A DNA stretch of 64,000 bases from Plazaster borealis (Eukaryota; Echinodermata; Asteroidea; Forcipulatida; Labidiasteridae): NCBI GenBank assembly GCA_021014325.1, contig CM037473.1:20946822-21010821 (forward strand), given 5' to 3'. The notes under the pieces were generated by a model that worked only from the letters and a program-made list of their open reading frames with translations, was not told the origin of the DNA and ran no database searches. Every line of letters starts with the position of its first letter. The first letter of the stretch is position 1. This document shows positions 53,342 to 63,956 of this stretch, one piece after another. The position numbers were made by a program, and so were the translations under genes.

Positions 53342-55900
53342 TATTTTATACTAGTAGACATTAGTTTAGTTTTTCAGTTGTAGTTTAAGCAGTTTTTAAG
53401 CCGGCATCTTGAACTTCTCCCTTTAGAGAAGAAAGTCATGTTGTGATGTAATAAGAGCATTTCTTGAATGCACTGTTATTGAAAAAAAACAAGTTCTTTA
53501 TCAATTTTCAGCTTATAAATCGCCCTTTTTAAGCAAAGTTTTAATTTTTGTTTATCCTTAATGGCATTTCAGTTGTGATACAAACTATTAATGCAATTTG
53601 TGTCATCTGCCGTATACTGTGGGGGAAATCACTTTCATTAAAAATTATTTGACAAATTCCATTAAATCATGTGATTATGGTGTTTGGTATCAGTTGGAGG
53701 CCAAGTTGTTTTATGAGAACAAAGTGGATGTTAGATACATTTTCAAATTTGCAAAAAAACCCAAATAAATCTTCTTTTTTAGAATTTAGGATTTTGGTGG
53801 GGATATGTTCATCCAAATGATTTTCCAATCGACAATCAAAGGTTGGGTGTTTCTTTAGATAAGTAACTTTGTTATGTGGATGCAACTCCACTCTGTGAAT
53901 CTGTAAAAGAAAAAGATAAAAGACACCAACTTTTCTCAAAATTGTCGATATTTGTTTCAATCTTACACCTTGTAGTTTTTCAACTAAAATTGAACAGATG
54001 CCAAAATAGATCTCATGTATCTTCCCGTAATGAAGGTTATGTTTACATTTGGTACTCAACCATTTAATTGCATTGGTTTTTTTTTATAATTATTTTGTTT
54101 GTATGATTTTTATAAGGACTAGTACGTCAAAATTAAACCCCATTGGTGTCAATTTCATGAAGTCAATTTAATGTTATACATGTAGTTGTGAGTTGGTAAC
54201 TTTTCACACTTTCCACAAAAGACTAAACTTTTGTTTTTCTTTGGAATGTTTTTTTTTAAATTTTGTCTCCATTTGATTTTACTTTGTTTGAATATATTAT
54301 TTTTTACATGTAGAACTGCTGTCATTAGAAGAGTTTTTTTAAAGTGTTGTGGCGAGTGGAAATGTGAGTTCAATATTACAAGCCATAAGTATTGATGGCA
54401 TGTAGTGTAAGCTCAATGAGGCTGAACTTCAAGGTGACTGTCACTACTCATTTGTTGTTCTGCAATTTTACCCCAAAATCGCAGTTACCTCAACAACTAT
54501 AATTCGTTTTCATTGTGAGGGTATTTAAAGGTCATGTCACACGAGGCAATTTACGGCCAGCAGTTCCAGGCAATCTCCAATAAGAAAATTCATTCACATT
54601 TCAGTGTTCTCATTATTTTCTTTGGGATAGTGAGTTACAGCTAGAAGATTGTCTCTTGTGCTGCCATAGTGTTCCTGGTGCGTACAGTGCAGTTGGTTGC
54701 CTCTAAGTTGCCTGTAACAAGTTGCCCTGTGTGACATGGCCTTTACAATAGTGTTGCTATTCAGAGCCTGTTTTCAGGATTTGAATTAAATTTTGCAACC
54801 CATTATTATTTGGAAAAAAAAGTAAGAAAAAAAAGTAGTTAATTTGAGTAATTTAATTGGTTGAGAGGATATGTCAAAGGTCATCCTCCAACTCTTACTC
54901 ATGTTTGGCCGATGAGTATTTGTGGATGGTAAAGAACAGCATTGGTTGTTTAGAAATTATCATTCTGTTTTTATTTTAAGAAACATCTCAACAAAAGTCA
55001 GTTTGAGAACACTGTACTGAGACAGCAGTATGAAATACATAGTTACATTTCCAAATTATCACATCATTAGGCAAATCATGGATATGCCTCAATTTTATTG
55101 ACAAGGGCCTTGGGATAACTTTGAGACCAATGCTGCCTCCATGTTTCACAACATTACCATTGGTTTTTTTCTGGTAGCTTGGAAACTTTGTTAGATTATT
55201 TTTTGTTCACTGCCGGTCCCTTTACGTACATGCACATAATAATTCCTTTTTTAATGCTGCTGATGTGAAACATCACTTGTTTAAAAATGGTTCCCCCCAT
55301 GCCCGATAAAAGTATGGTACATGATTGCTAAAGTGTTTTATAACCCAAGACACCAGTGAAAAATGTAATGAGAAATATAATGCGATATGCAAGATGTTTT
55401 TCTCTAAACACTAACGTTCTTCTTTTGAATTGCCAATTCAAAATAAAGACATAAACATAGAGACATAAAGACATAAACATCAAGACATTGGAACTAGAGG
55501 GTTGAAATCAATTCACTCTTCCGAAAGCCAACCATGTATCATACTTTAAAAAGTGTTATTAATGTGCAAGAGACCAACTAGTCTAAAATGCTGTATACAC
55601 TAAATTGTTTTAATACCATGTAGCTGTATACTGTGGACTGTCTAAAGTTGGCTTCTTGAAATGTGACATGTGAACATTTTGTATGTAATATAAACAAAGA
55701 AAAATGTATTAGTTCATGAGTGATATTTTTGTCAACCAAAATTAAGAAATGGCTGAAACATTTTCACTTGTAATGGAAAATTCAGCGCTTGTTTTTTGTC
55801 CAGAAAAGTTATCTGGAAAATGAGGGGAAAAGTGTACAGTTGTTTTTGTTGGTGAAGATATTCATTAAAAACGTTGTTGTATCTTAGCAAACAAATGGCT
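53342..55900 (+). other. Probable NCoR 3' UTR
   Basis: AT-rich, stop-filled sequence after the NCoR stop codon. AATAAA occurs at 53764-53769 and 55442-55447 and ATTAAA at 55864-55869. A MITE sits at 54525-54747. The true transcript end cannot be fixed from sequence alone. Confidence 0.5.
54525..54747. mobile_element. MITE downstream of NCoR stop
   Basis: TTAAAGGTCATGTCACACGA then GGCAA at the left; GTTGCCCTGTGTGACATGGC then CTTTAC at the right. About 20-bp inverted ends with few mismatches, extended by GGCAA/TTGCC words. Confidence 0.8.
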
Positions 55901-55945
55901 CATATTTGTGTGTTTTTTTGCTTGTTTTCTTTCTTTCTTTGTAAT
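55864..55945 (+). terminator. Candidate poly(A) signal for NCoR
   Basis: ATTAAA at 55864-55869 is followed about 35 bases later by a GT/T-rich stretch (TTTGTGTGTTTTTTTGCTTG), the layout expected for cleavage and polyadenylation. Earlier AATAAA hexamers at 53764 and 55442 have weaker downstream elements. Confidence 0.35.
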
Positions 55946-56097
55946 CATTTTTAGAATGCTAATTGTTTTTCTGAAAAATCAGAATTCTAAAATTTGATTT
56001 AATGTGAGGATGTGGGGTTTTATCCACCATTTTTATTAGGGTTATTTGGGGTAGAAAACAAAAAAGACTGATAAACTCAATTTTTAAAACCTATTTC

Positions 56098-56215
56098 AGG
56101 GCCCATTTTCATGGTGCTGCTTATATATTAATTCTGCACTTATCTTTAAAGCACAGGTTTCTATGAGCCAGTAGCGCAGAATGCCACTGTAAGCAGCTTC
56201 ATGAAAATGGGCCCT
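56098..56215. mobile_element. Palindromic GGGCCCAATTTC-type element, copy 3
   Basis: AGGGCCCATTTTCATGGTGC then TGCTTA at the left and TAAGCAGCTTCATGAAAATG then GGCCCT at the right form a hairpin. Confidence 0.85.
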
Positions 56216-56464
56216 GTTCCCCTGAAACATTGAAATGATAAATTGAATCGTTTGGGTTTTATGGAAGTGGAGCTGAGAAATAGAGCATACAAATATCTGT
56301 AGTGTCTGAAGTTTTGTTGTCACACTACCGGGATCTTATTTTGAGCAATGGATGGGCATCAAACCATTTGTTAACAGTCCTAATCATTATATAGATATTA
56401 GTATTGTGTAGTCTTAAAAAAAGGTATTATGTTTCTACTCTGCAAGATTTGGCTGTATTTAACA

Positions 56465-56842
56465 TTAAAGGAACATTACAGAATTGGTTTTTGCTCACAA
56501 AACAGTTTAAGCACTTCATACAATCCACCATATACATAAACTGACAAACCTGTAGAAGTTTGAGATTGATCGGCCATTCTGGGTCACAAGAAAATAGTGA
56601 AAAACCGATCACACATTTGCATGTGTTATATACGATGGTTATACAATGCATGAATAAAACGCTCATGAGCGATAAACTCCAATCGGAAATAAGTTTTATT
56701 TATTTCTCATCAAATATGGCATTTCAGACAGAAATACTTCTAGGGATGTTTTCTACTTTCATCATCATTAGACCGTGTAAGTTTTATGTAAATCTGTGAT
56801 CTTAAAGAAAATTTTAATTACCAGTTCTGTAACGTTCCTTTA
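56465..56842. mobile_element. MITE with TTAAAGGAACATTACAGAA ends
   Basis: The left end TTAAAGGAACATTACAGAAT and the reverse complement of the right end, TTAAAGGAACGTTACAGAAC, agree over about 23 bp with two or three mismatches. About 378 bp, AT-rich, with no transposase. Confidence 0.85.
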
Positions 56843-56998
56843 ACAATTGAATTTACCTGGCCTGGTTCTGGTCTGTCCTAATTACAATGCACACGAACAG
56901 CAGGGTTTCCATAACCTACTTTCTGCATTTGAAATGTGTGCAAAAGACTAACGTTTTAGTAAAAAAAAAATGCACAATTGAGAAGCCTGAGCGATGTA

Positions 56999-57065
56999 AT
57001 GGAGATGATAGTGGAGAGACAAAGATTGGTGCACAAGAATTTGGCAGAGCTGAATGAAATGAAGA
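56999..57065 (+). CDS. Exon-like fragment of an unrecognised gene (A)
   Basis: ATG at 56999 opens MEMIVERQRLVHKNLAELNE then MK, followed by a consensus donor GTAAGT at 57066. The composition is helix-forming and protein-like. No good 3' splice site precedes it, so it might be a first coding exon. It ends in phase 1. I recognise no family. It may belong with the fragments at 58482 and 59486. Confidence 0.35.
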
Positions 57066-57364
57066 GTAAGTAATAATTATTGTTGATCAAATGATCTTGT
57101 TGCTGCCCCCCCCCCCCCCGACTCAACCACCCCACACCCCAGCTATACTACTCATGAAGGCAAAAATGTAAGTGATCATAAAAATTGAATATTTTTATAT
57201 TATTATTCACTTCATGTATGAAGCCTATTTGAAGTGTGTAAAGCCTGTTTACATTGTGTATATTGTGCAGTGGTGAGAGGAGACCTCTGAGTAACCCTTT
57301 TATGAAATCAATAACAACAACCTTGGTGCAAGTTGCCGGAAATTAAAATTTTCTTTTTTTCCAG

Positions 57365-57408
57365 ATGTTAACACTTGACTGGAAACTTGCTGTGGTTTCT
57401 ATGGTGAT
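57365..57408 (+). other. Possible small exon (B) or decoy
   Basis: A strong acceptor (TTTTCTTTTTTTCCAG) and a good donor (GTAAGT at 57409) bracket 44 bases. Its length would link fragments A and C in phase, but the frame so defined contains TGA, so it cannot be a coding link as read. Confidence 0.25.
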
Positions 57409-58481
57409 GTAAGTATAAAAACTGTACAATTCTATGTACGGGCAACCTACAGGACAGATTCTATAATATGGAAAGCCATAGCTTGATAACTGTAACGTTT
57501 AATATAAGTGGTTGGTGTATGTAGGCATTATATGCCTGCCTTGTACATTTTATGAATCAAGAACACCCCTAGAAATACAAATCACCATAACCCAGATTGT
57601 CTTAGGCTAGACCCACCAATCATGGTAACTCTTTGGACTATTTAAAGTTGGTATACCTGTTTTAATGATAAGCAATTTAATTGTTATTTGAGTATGCGGT
57701 TACAAATTCTACATGACAGAAAACTTCCTGAATTTGATTTGGGAGGATCTGTGAAAACTTTTCAAGTTAGTAATTTTATAAATATCTGTTAAACATAACA
57801 ACAGATTAGTGAAAGTCTGTGCTCTTGTTCATTTAATAACAGACAAAACGTATAACTTCATTACGACAGAGTAATGGAAAAAAGATAAATGATTTGTTTT
57901 ACATTGATTATAATCATATTGGTTTTCTATAAGAGAAGTTTGATGGTCAGTGCTGGCATAACTGACTGTATTTGTAAGCACAAGCAGGACTTGCGAAGGT
58001 AAACTTGTTGTCCATGTTTGTTCGTTCATGGAGGTTGAGTTTGACTGAGTTGTACATTAATGATACTGTGTGTTAATCTTGTAATCATTGCTTACTGGAT
58101 GGATGGCTATACCCTCATTAGGTGATTGTATCAAGTGTAAACTGCACATATTCATCAGTTCCGTTTCCGTCTCTTCTGAACTCAAATACTAAATGCTGCT
58201 CAAGTATGTTTTGTTACTTTTCTACCCAAAGTGATTGTTTTGTAAAGTGACTATTTCCACCATTGCTTACTATGTTATAGTTCTGTGGTCTTTGTTTCTC
58301 CATGAATCTATAATACAGTTTTATTGCTTGTTTTCACTTTTGCAAGATGTTATTTATGAGTGAAGGGACTTGCATAAACCACACATTTTATGTCCATTTA
58401 TGGAACAAGGTTATTTTCTAGTTAACATTGAAGGTTTATCTTTTCAACCCTGTGTTGAATATTTTACAAACAATATTACAG

Positions 58482-58620
58482 GCAGCCACCAAGATCACCT
58501 CTTTCTTGGATGAGATAACTGTGGTAGACAATCGATTCAAACAGTTTAAAGAGATTGAAGACAGACACTGTATACTGTACATGACATCAGGCAGATTAAC
58601 AAGGAAGATTAACATGACTG
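58482..58620 (+). CDS. Exon-like fragment of an unrecognised gene (C)
   Basis: After acceptor ATATTACAG it encodes 46 residues: AATKITSFLDEITVVDNRFK, QFKEIEDRHCILYMTSGRLT and RKINMT, then donor GTAGGA. The mix of charged and hydrophobic residues looks like a real helical protein and unlike chance intergenic translation. I do not recognise it. Phase 0 to phase 1. Confidence 0.4.
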
Positions 58621-58934
58621 GTAGGATATATTTGTTTTATTTGATTACATGATGGTAGTGAAACAGTCTTTACTTGCTTAACATAACCATATGGATAAGC
58701 TAAAGATATACACTCAAGTTAAATATCAAAACTCAAACGACCCTAAACAACCAAACTGCACACTTCACTCAATTTAGTTTGACTGAAAACTGCACTTGTA
58801 AACTGATCATGCTTTGAATATAGGACCAGAAGTATTACGTAATCAGAATCCTAAAGTTAGGGTATTAAGTTACCATACAGTGTTGAATTTTATCAAGTAA
58901 TAAGCCACAAGGGATATGAACTGGGTAATTGTAA

Positions 58935-59085
58935 AAACAAAATTGGGGTGAATAAAGAAAAGTTGACTGGAATGGGATTAAGCCTGTGGCCTCTGGGTTT
59001 ACGTGCTGGTGCTCGTCTACCAACTGAGCTTTCTAGCCCGATGTTGATGATCCCCCTATTTGTCAATATCTTTGTTTGGGGGTGC
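58935..59085 (-). mobile_element. tRNA-derived SINE, family B, inverted copy
   Basis: The minus strand reads CACCCCCAAACAAAGATATT, GGGCTAGAAAGCTCAGTTGG (A box), GGCTTAATCCCATTCC (degenerate B box) and CAGTCAACTTTTCTTTATTC, collinear with the copy at 11484-11636. Confidence 0.7.
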
Positions 59086-59194
59086 AAGTCAGAAGTCATA
59101 CAACCGTATAGTGCCGTATAGCCGGGGATCATGCCCAGTTCACTTTACAGCCTGGGAAGCGGCATAGAAAGGGTATCACCCTTCAGACTGGTGC

Positions 59195-59310
59195 CCATCA
59201 GATATTGACAAAATAGGGAGACTCTGCGGGTGGTAGAGCACTGGCACTTAAACCCCCAAGGTTGCAATCTCAAATCCTGTCCAGTAAATTTTTCTCTGTT
59301 CACCTAAAAG
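59195..59310 (+). mobile_element. tRNA-derived SINE, family B, diverged direct copy
   Basis: AGATATTGACAAAATAGGGA, then CGGGTGGTAGAGCACTGGCA and AATCCTGTCCAGTAAATTTT then TCTCTGTTCACC, clearly related to the copy at 11484 but with a damaged B box. It lies head-to-head with the minus-strand copy. Confidence 0.6.
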
Positions 59311-59485
59311 GTTTGTTAAAGAGTGAAAAAAACCTATAGTCAATAACTTAGAGAGGAATTTATTTAAGTTTAGTTCAGTAGCCTTGGGGAAAAGAAGAAA
59401 AAAATTGAATTTTTTTCACATTTTCATTCATTAGTCTATAAATTGTTTGTTATGATTGGATTCATTTAATTCTGTTTATTGACAG

Positions 59486-59616
59486 AGAGTACAGTATTTC
59501 ATGATACTGTGACTACACTGTGGAGTATATTATTTTTACCAGCATGTTATATTTGTGCTAATTTTTCACAATTTATACATAAACACTTTAACTTTAAACT
59601 ATCTTTCTTACATTGA
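59486..59616 (+). CDS. Possible terminal exon of the unrecognised gene (D)
   Basis: Acceptor TTTATTGACAG, in phase with fragment C. Gives ESTVFHDTVTTLWSILFLPA, then CYICANFSQFIHKHFN and a TGA at 59614. The hydrophobic middle could be a membrane segment or merely AT-rich noise. Confidence 0.25.
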
Positions 59617-61335
59617 GTTTATAGAAAATAATGCTAGATTCTGTCTTTACATTCAGCCTTTGTACACATGAGTATTTTAATTGGTGTATCCAGCAGTGAG
59701 TGTGGGTGGATGGGCAACATTGCAATCACCTGCTGCAGATATCCTTATTTTAGAGTCAACCCTAGAAAAATACTCACTTTGCCTCCTGGTTCCAACTCCT
59801 GAATTCTGCCCCTGACTCCAACTCCTGGATACACCACTGCATTCATCCTGATAATCTTACTTCTCTGTTACTTTCATTACAGTAAATAAAGTTTAAGAAA
59901 TTTCTACAAATAATGATAACCACTTTGTTCAAAATCACCTGAACATTTAGTTTCCTAAATGCAAGAACATAGGTATGTGACACTACACAACTCAAAACGA
60001 TGTTAAAATCTGATCTACTGCAAATGCCAATGGTTTTGATTTTTTTGATTTACTTTATTTGAGTTTAAGATATTACTACGAGCCAGTGAGAACAACTTTG
60101 TCCAATTTTACCAGAACATAAAATTTTTCTGTGAGAATAAACAACATTTTAAATTATGCAAATCAAAGTGATGTTAAATCTCATCTAGGGCAAAATTTTT
60201 GAATTCTTTAAAAATTCTAACTTGCAGCAATTACATTTGTTAAATTGTCGCATTTACTTCCCCCCAAAATATTGACACAAATCTAAGTCCACAATTTATT
60301 AGTGTTATTTAACATTTGAAACCACGAGGAAACTTAACTAAAAATCACATTTACAAAGTTGAATTCTAGGCATTAATCATCAAGTTCATTAAACGTTTAA
60401 ACATGTGACATTTAAATTAAACAGATCATTGATGGATCCTGATAAACATGTATTGCCAACTTAAACAGTCATGCAACATTTTTAAGTCAAAACAGAGTAT
60501 TTTGATGGATGCATCAATTATCTCACAGCTCAACTGATTCAGTGTATCTTAACATTCTAAAACCACTATTTACAATAATATTACAAAAATGTGCACATTA
60601 ATCAACAGTAACATTCTTTCTATAAATACATCCTCTGTCTGATTGACATTTTGTTACTTTCCAGTGGAATAGAAATCTATAACTGTGATCTATCTAAGGC
60701 CTGATAGATCTAAAAACCATCATCAACTCATCAATATTTCTTTTAAAATATAGTATTATATTGAAACATAAAAATAAATTGTTTGTTTACAAATTTTAGG
60801 AAAATCATTTACATGAATTCATGTATCTTTAGCTTCTTGCTTCCCCTATAAATAGTTATTGAAATAAATACTAATCTTGCATTTATAATTTACAATCGTT
60901 GAGTCTATTTCCAATGTTGAAAATATCAGGAGTGTTATTTTCAGTTTATGTTGATATTGAGTATTGTTTATGTGCAAATTTAATTAAATTAAAAACATTT
61001 TCCGAAGATCATAAATTTATCAATATTCGCCCACTACTTATAAAAATGATATACAGCAATTTTGTACTTTTTTATTTTTTATTTTGTTTATGTAGCGGAC
61101 AAAAATCACTCACAAAATAACTAAGATTCTCGTTAGTCGCTTTATCCATATTTAATTCAGCATTGTTTTTAGAAATTGAACTGATCAAATAAAAAGGCTT
61201 ATTTAAGTCAAAGTCATTGCTGTGAATAAAAAGAAAAGTTCTATTCATTATTTTTTTTTTACATTTAACTTTATTGCAGAATATCACAAAATTAGTGTTC
61301 ACTTTATTTACAAACACAATATTCTTCTGACCATA
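59617..61335. other. AT-rich intergenic stretch
   Basis: No gene, RNA or repeat family recognised. AATAAA occurs on the plus strand at 59885-59890. The sequence may include the 3' UTR of the minus-strand gene at its right end. Confidence 0.5.
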
Positions 61336-61453
61336 AGCCATTTTGAGGTATGGTGGACACATCTATGACACTATTAGGTTTGGGTAAATTTGTCTGTATA
61401 CACCCAAACCAAACAGTACACTCCTATAGTGTCCACCATATCTCAAAATGGCT
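61336..61453. mobile_element. Foldback element 3' of the FReD gene
   Basis: AGCCATTTTGAGGTATGGTG then GACAC at the left is mirrored by GTGTCCACCATATCTCAAAA then TGGCT. Inner words TTTGGGT and ACCCAAA also pair. It lies 75 bp past the FReD stop codon on the transcribed side, so it is probably in that gene's 3' UTR. Confidence 0.85.
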
Positions 61454-61527
61454 AATTACTTTGCTTGTCTGATTTTCTTAATCCAGCTTCTATGTATTAA
61501 ATCATTTTCAAAACAGTATCTTTTTTT

Positions 61528-62568
61528 TCAGTTGATACATTTTATTTGATAGATCTTCATGGTACATTTTTGGACTGCAAAGTAGCCGATATTTGAGGGA
61601 GGTGAGACCCAAAGCATTGCTCCATGACGGTATGTTGCTTGATGATAATACTTACCATTTAAATTAGCTTCAACGCCTTTCCAATACCACCATCCTCCGT
61701 GGCCTTGTACAGCATCATCATTATGACTTATCTGATCATTATCCTTGTCCTTGGTGCTAAACATCTTTCCATTGTGCCATGCCATTGAATCCCTGACTGT
61801 GCTGCGACCATTGTATGAGCCAACCTCTAACATGAAGTTTTCACCAGAAATCTTGAAGTGTTCATATTCAGCAAATACTTCATTTCCATCATAGTCAACC
61901 ATCTCAATCTTCAGCTTCCATGGTCCTGCAGACTCAGTCAGGGTACGTAGGTTATCATTTCCAAGCCAGAATTCACCAGACAAGCTGCCAAAGCCAACCT
62001 GGTAGTCAACCCAGTTACGATAGAAATCAACACTGCCATCTTGACGCCGCTGAATGACAATCCAGCCCTCACCATCAGTGTCCATGTCACAGTAGACTTG
62101 CAAACCATCGTTAAATCCAGCAGGGAATATTGTATAGATACCACTCACAATATGACCTGCCTTGAGAAGCTCCTGGCAACTGCTAGGACCAGTAAAACCA
62201 GACCGTGTGTCAGGCTGTGTGGGGAGTGGTTGGTTTGGTAGAGAGTAGTGGGGTGTTTCTACATCAGCATCAAAGTACACACTACCACAGTCTATAATGA
62301 AGTCATCAGGATACTGTGCCCTGGTAGCATTGTTTAACTCACACTGATGATTGTCAATGTTGTAATTGATTGAGTGACACTGCGGATCAGAATGGCAATA
62401 ACTCACACATAGAACATGAGAATGGGCTTCTGTTTGTTGATAGGAAACCTGCTGCAACTTTCTATTTTCTGCAGATAGAAATTGTCTCATCAACTGGTTA
62501 AACAACTGACAGGATGTAGAGTCTTGAATTGTAAGTATAACAGCAAGTAGTACTAGAATGTATTCCAT
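61528..62568 (-). CDS. Secreted PAN/apple-like + fibrinogen-related domain protein, intronless
   Basis: 346 residues, one exon. Residues 1-19 are a signal peptide (MEYILVLLAVILTIQDSTS). Residues ~35-100 hold five Cys (54, 58, 64, 76, 94) in a PAN/apple-like pattern. A short Pro-rich hinge leads to a fibrinogen-related domain (~128-344): C131 and C160 for the first disulfide, YCDMDTDGEGWIVIQRRQDG, WVDYQVGFGSLSGEFWLGND, the calcium-site motif DKDND (274-278) and GGWWY...NLNGKYY. The usual NCA and WWYxxCH cysteines are absent; two Cys lie at 335 and 344. Family members (ficolin-like, FIBCD1-like, FREP) bind acetylated sugars or microbes. The ATG is the first in frame before the signal peptide. 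Function as a secreted lectin or immune recognition factor is inference. Confidence 0.92.
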   Translation of the reverse strand: MEYILVLLAVILTIQDSTSCQLFNQLMRQFLSAENRKLQQVSYQQTEAHSHVLCVSYCHSDPQCHSINYNIDNHQCELNNATRAQYPDDFIIDCGSVYFDADVETPHYSLPNQPLPTQPDTRSGFTGPSSCQELLKAGHIVSGIYTIFPAGFNDGLQVYCDMDTDGEGWIVIQRRQDGSVDFYRNWVDYQVGFGSLSGEFWLGNDNLRTLTESAGPWKLKIEMVDYDGNEVFAEYEHFKISGENFMLEVGSYNGRSTVRDSMAWHNGKMFSTKDKDNDQISHNDDAVQGHGGWWYWKGVEANLNGKYYHQATYRHGAMLWVSPPSNIGYFAVQKCTMKIYQIKCIN

Positions 62569-62714
62569 GCTAATTGTTAAAATTGTGCTTTGACAATTTA
62601 GTTGATAGATATTACACTTTGCTTCACTGATGAGTGTTAGAGATCGGAGATATTGAAAGAGGTGTCACTGTCTGTTACGTGATATGTATCTGTCCACTCG
62701 GATCAGATTGTTTC

Positions 62715-62723
62715 TTTTAAATA
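62715..62723 (-). promoter_or_regulatory. Candidate TATA box for the FReD gene
   Basis: On the minus strand TATTTAAAA lies about 147 bp before the ATG. Position and composition fit a TATA element with a short 5' UTR, but no start site can be verified. Confidence 0.3.
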
Positions 62724-63956
62724 CAAATCCCAAACTGACCTTAAAACACGTCTTCGCTCTGAGCAGGTACCGGTAATTAAAAGCCACTCTGCTTTACTTT
62801 CAAGGCAATTCAAAGAGTTAATAAGCATCCTAATCGACTCTCAGCCAAGTTTAATCTCGGGTATGGCAGCCAATTAAGATTTGAAGGACATCATTGTTAT
62901 TGACGTCAGCAAACGTATTCCAGTTGACTGCAATCTTTTAGTAGTGAGTTTACAGGTGGTTTCAAGCCTGTCCTTAATTGACTGTGGTTAAGCCTGTTGT
63001 TCAGATGTTATCAATAAAAATTTAGTTCTCTCTCAGGTGTAAATAACATATGAAACAATTTAATACAAGCATATAAAAATGTGACCTTGACTTATCAAAC
63101 AATTCTATATTGCCTTAGCTTAAAGAAATTATAATTGTAAATTAATTTCAATTTCTAGTTTTGAATTAACGTACCAACCGGTTGTGGTCAAGTTTGAGTG
63201 AAAACTGGTTTATTTTTGTCAGGAGTTGTTGAGCTTGTTCATGTTGGGCTCATTTGGATTGCAGCTTTCAGAAGAAGCAATTATTTATCTGTGGGTTTTC
63301 AATGTTGTTAACTTTGTGAGTATTTCAGATGGAACTATTTTTCTGACGGATAGGTGCTGCATGGTGTGACTTTTTTAATTAGTAAGCTTTCAGATTGAAA
63401 GTAAGTTAATGTAAAAAATAATCTCCATCAAGATTGAAAGTATTAATCTATGTAAATTAGTATTTATGTAAAAAAACTAACAAAAACCCCCAAACAAACA
63501 CCCCAACACCCCAATTAACAAACATCCCAACAGATAATCAAACGAACGAACAAACTGACAGATGTTTTGAACAAAATTGTGACAAAACAATTAAAAACTT
63601 GGCAATGTAATAAGTCATGCTGTATTGTGTACTGAAGGGTAAGTGCCATTCCCTGCAGTATAATCAAATAATTACTAAGATTGATACCAAATCAAAGCAA
63701 AGTACACCTGTGTAATTTATGCCCTGACAGTTTATAATTCCTCAAACCAGACTACATGAAGGCCTACCCCCTCGAAACAGGTGCCCTAGTTCAGCCATAT
63801 TGAAGCATCTTTGATAACTAAAATGAGAACACTCAGATTTATCAACACAAACCTGTGGAGCAGGACAGTAATTAGAGACTGATTACTCTTTAAAAGGATC
63901 TATCTACATATAAAAGCTATTATTAAACCGGTTGCATTGATATTGAAGAACCTGCA

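Noticed and set aside
53667..54373. Open frames in both strands after the NCoR stop
   Set aside because: AT-rich, low-complexity translations without splice sites or recognisable domains; the region fits a 3' UTR.
61072..61362. Minus-strand open frame of 96 codons past the FReD gene
   Set aside because: Lys/Asn/Phe-rich AT noise that starts inside the foldback element; no domain seen.
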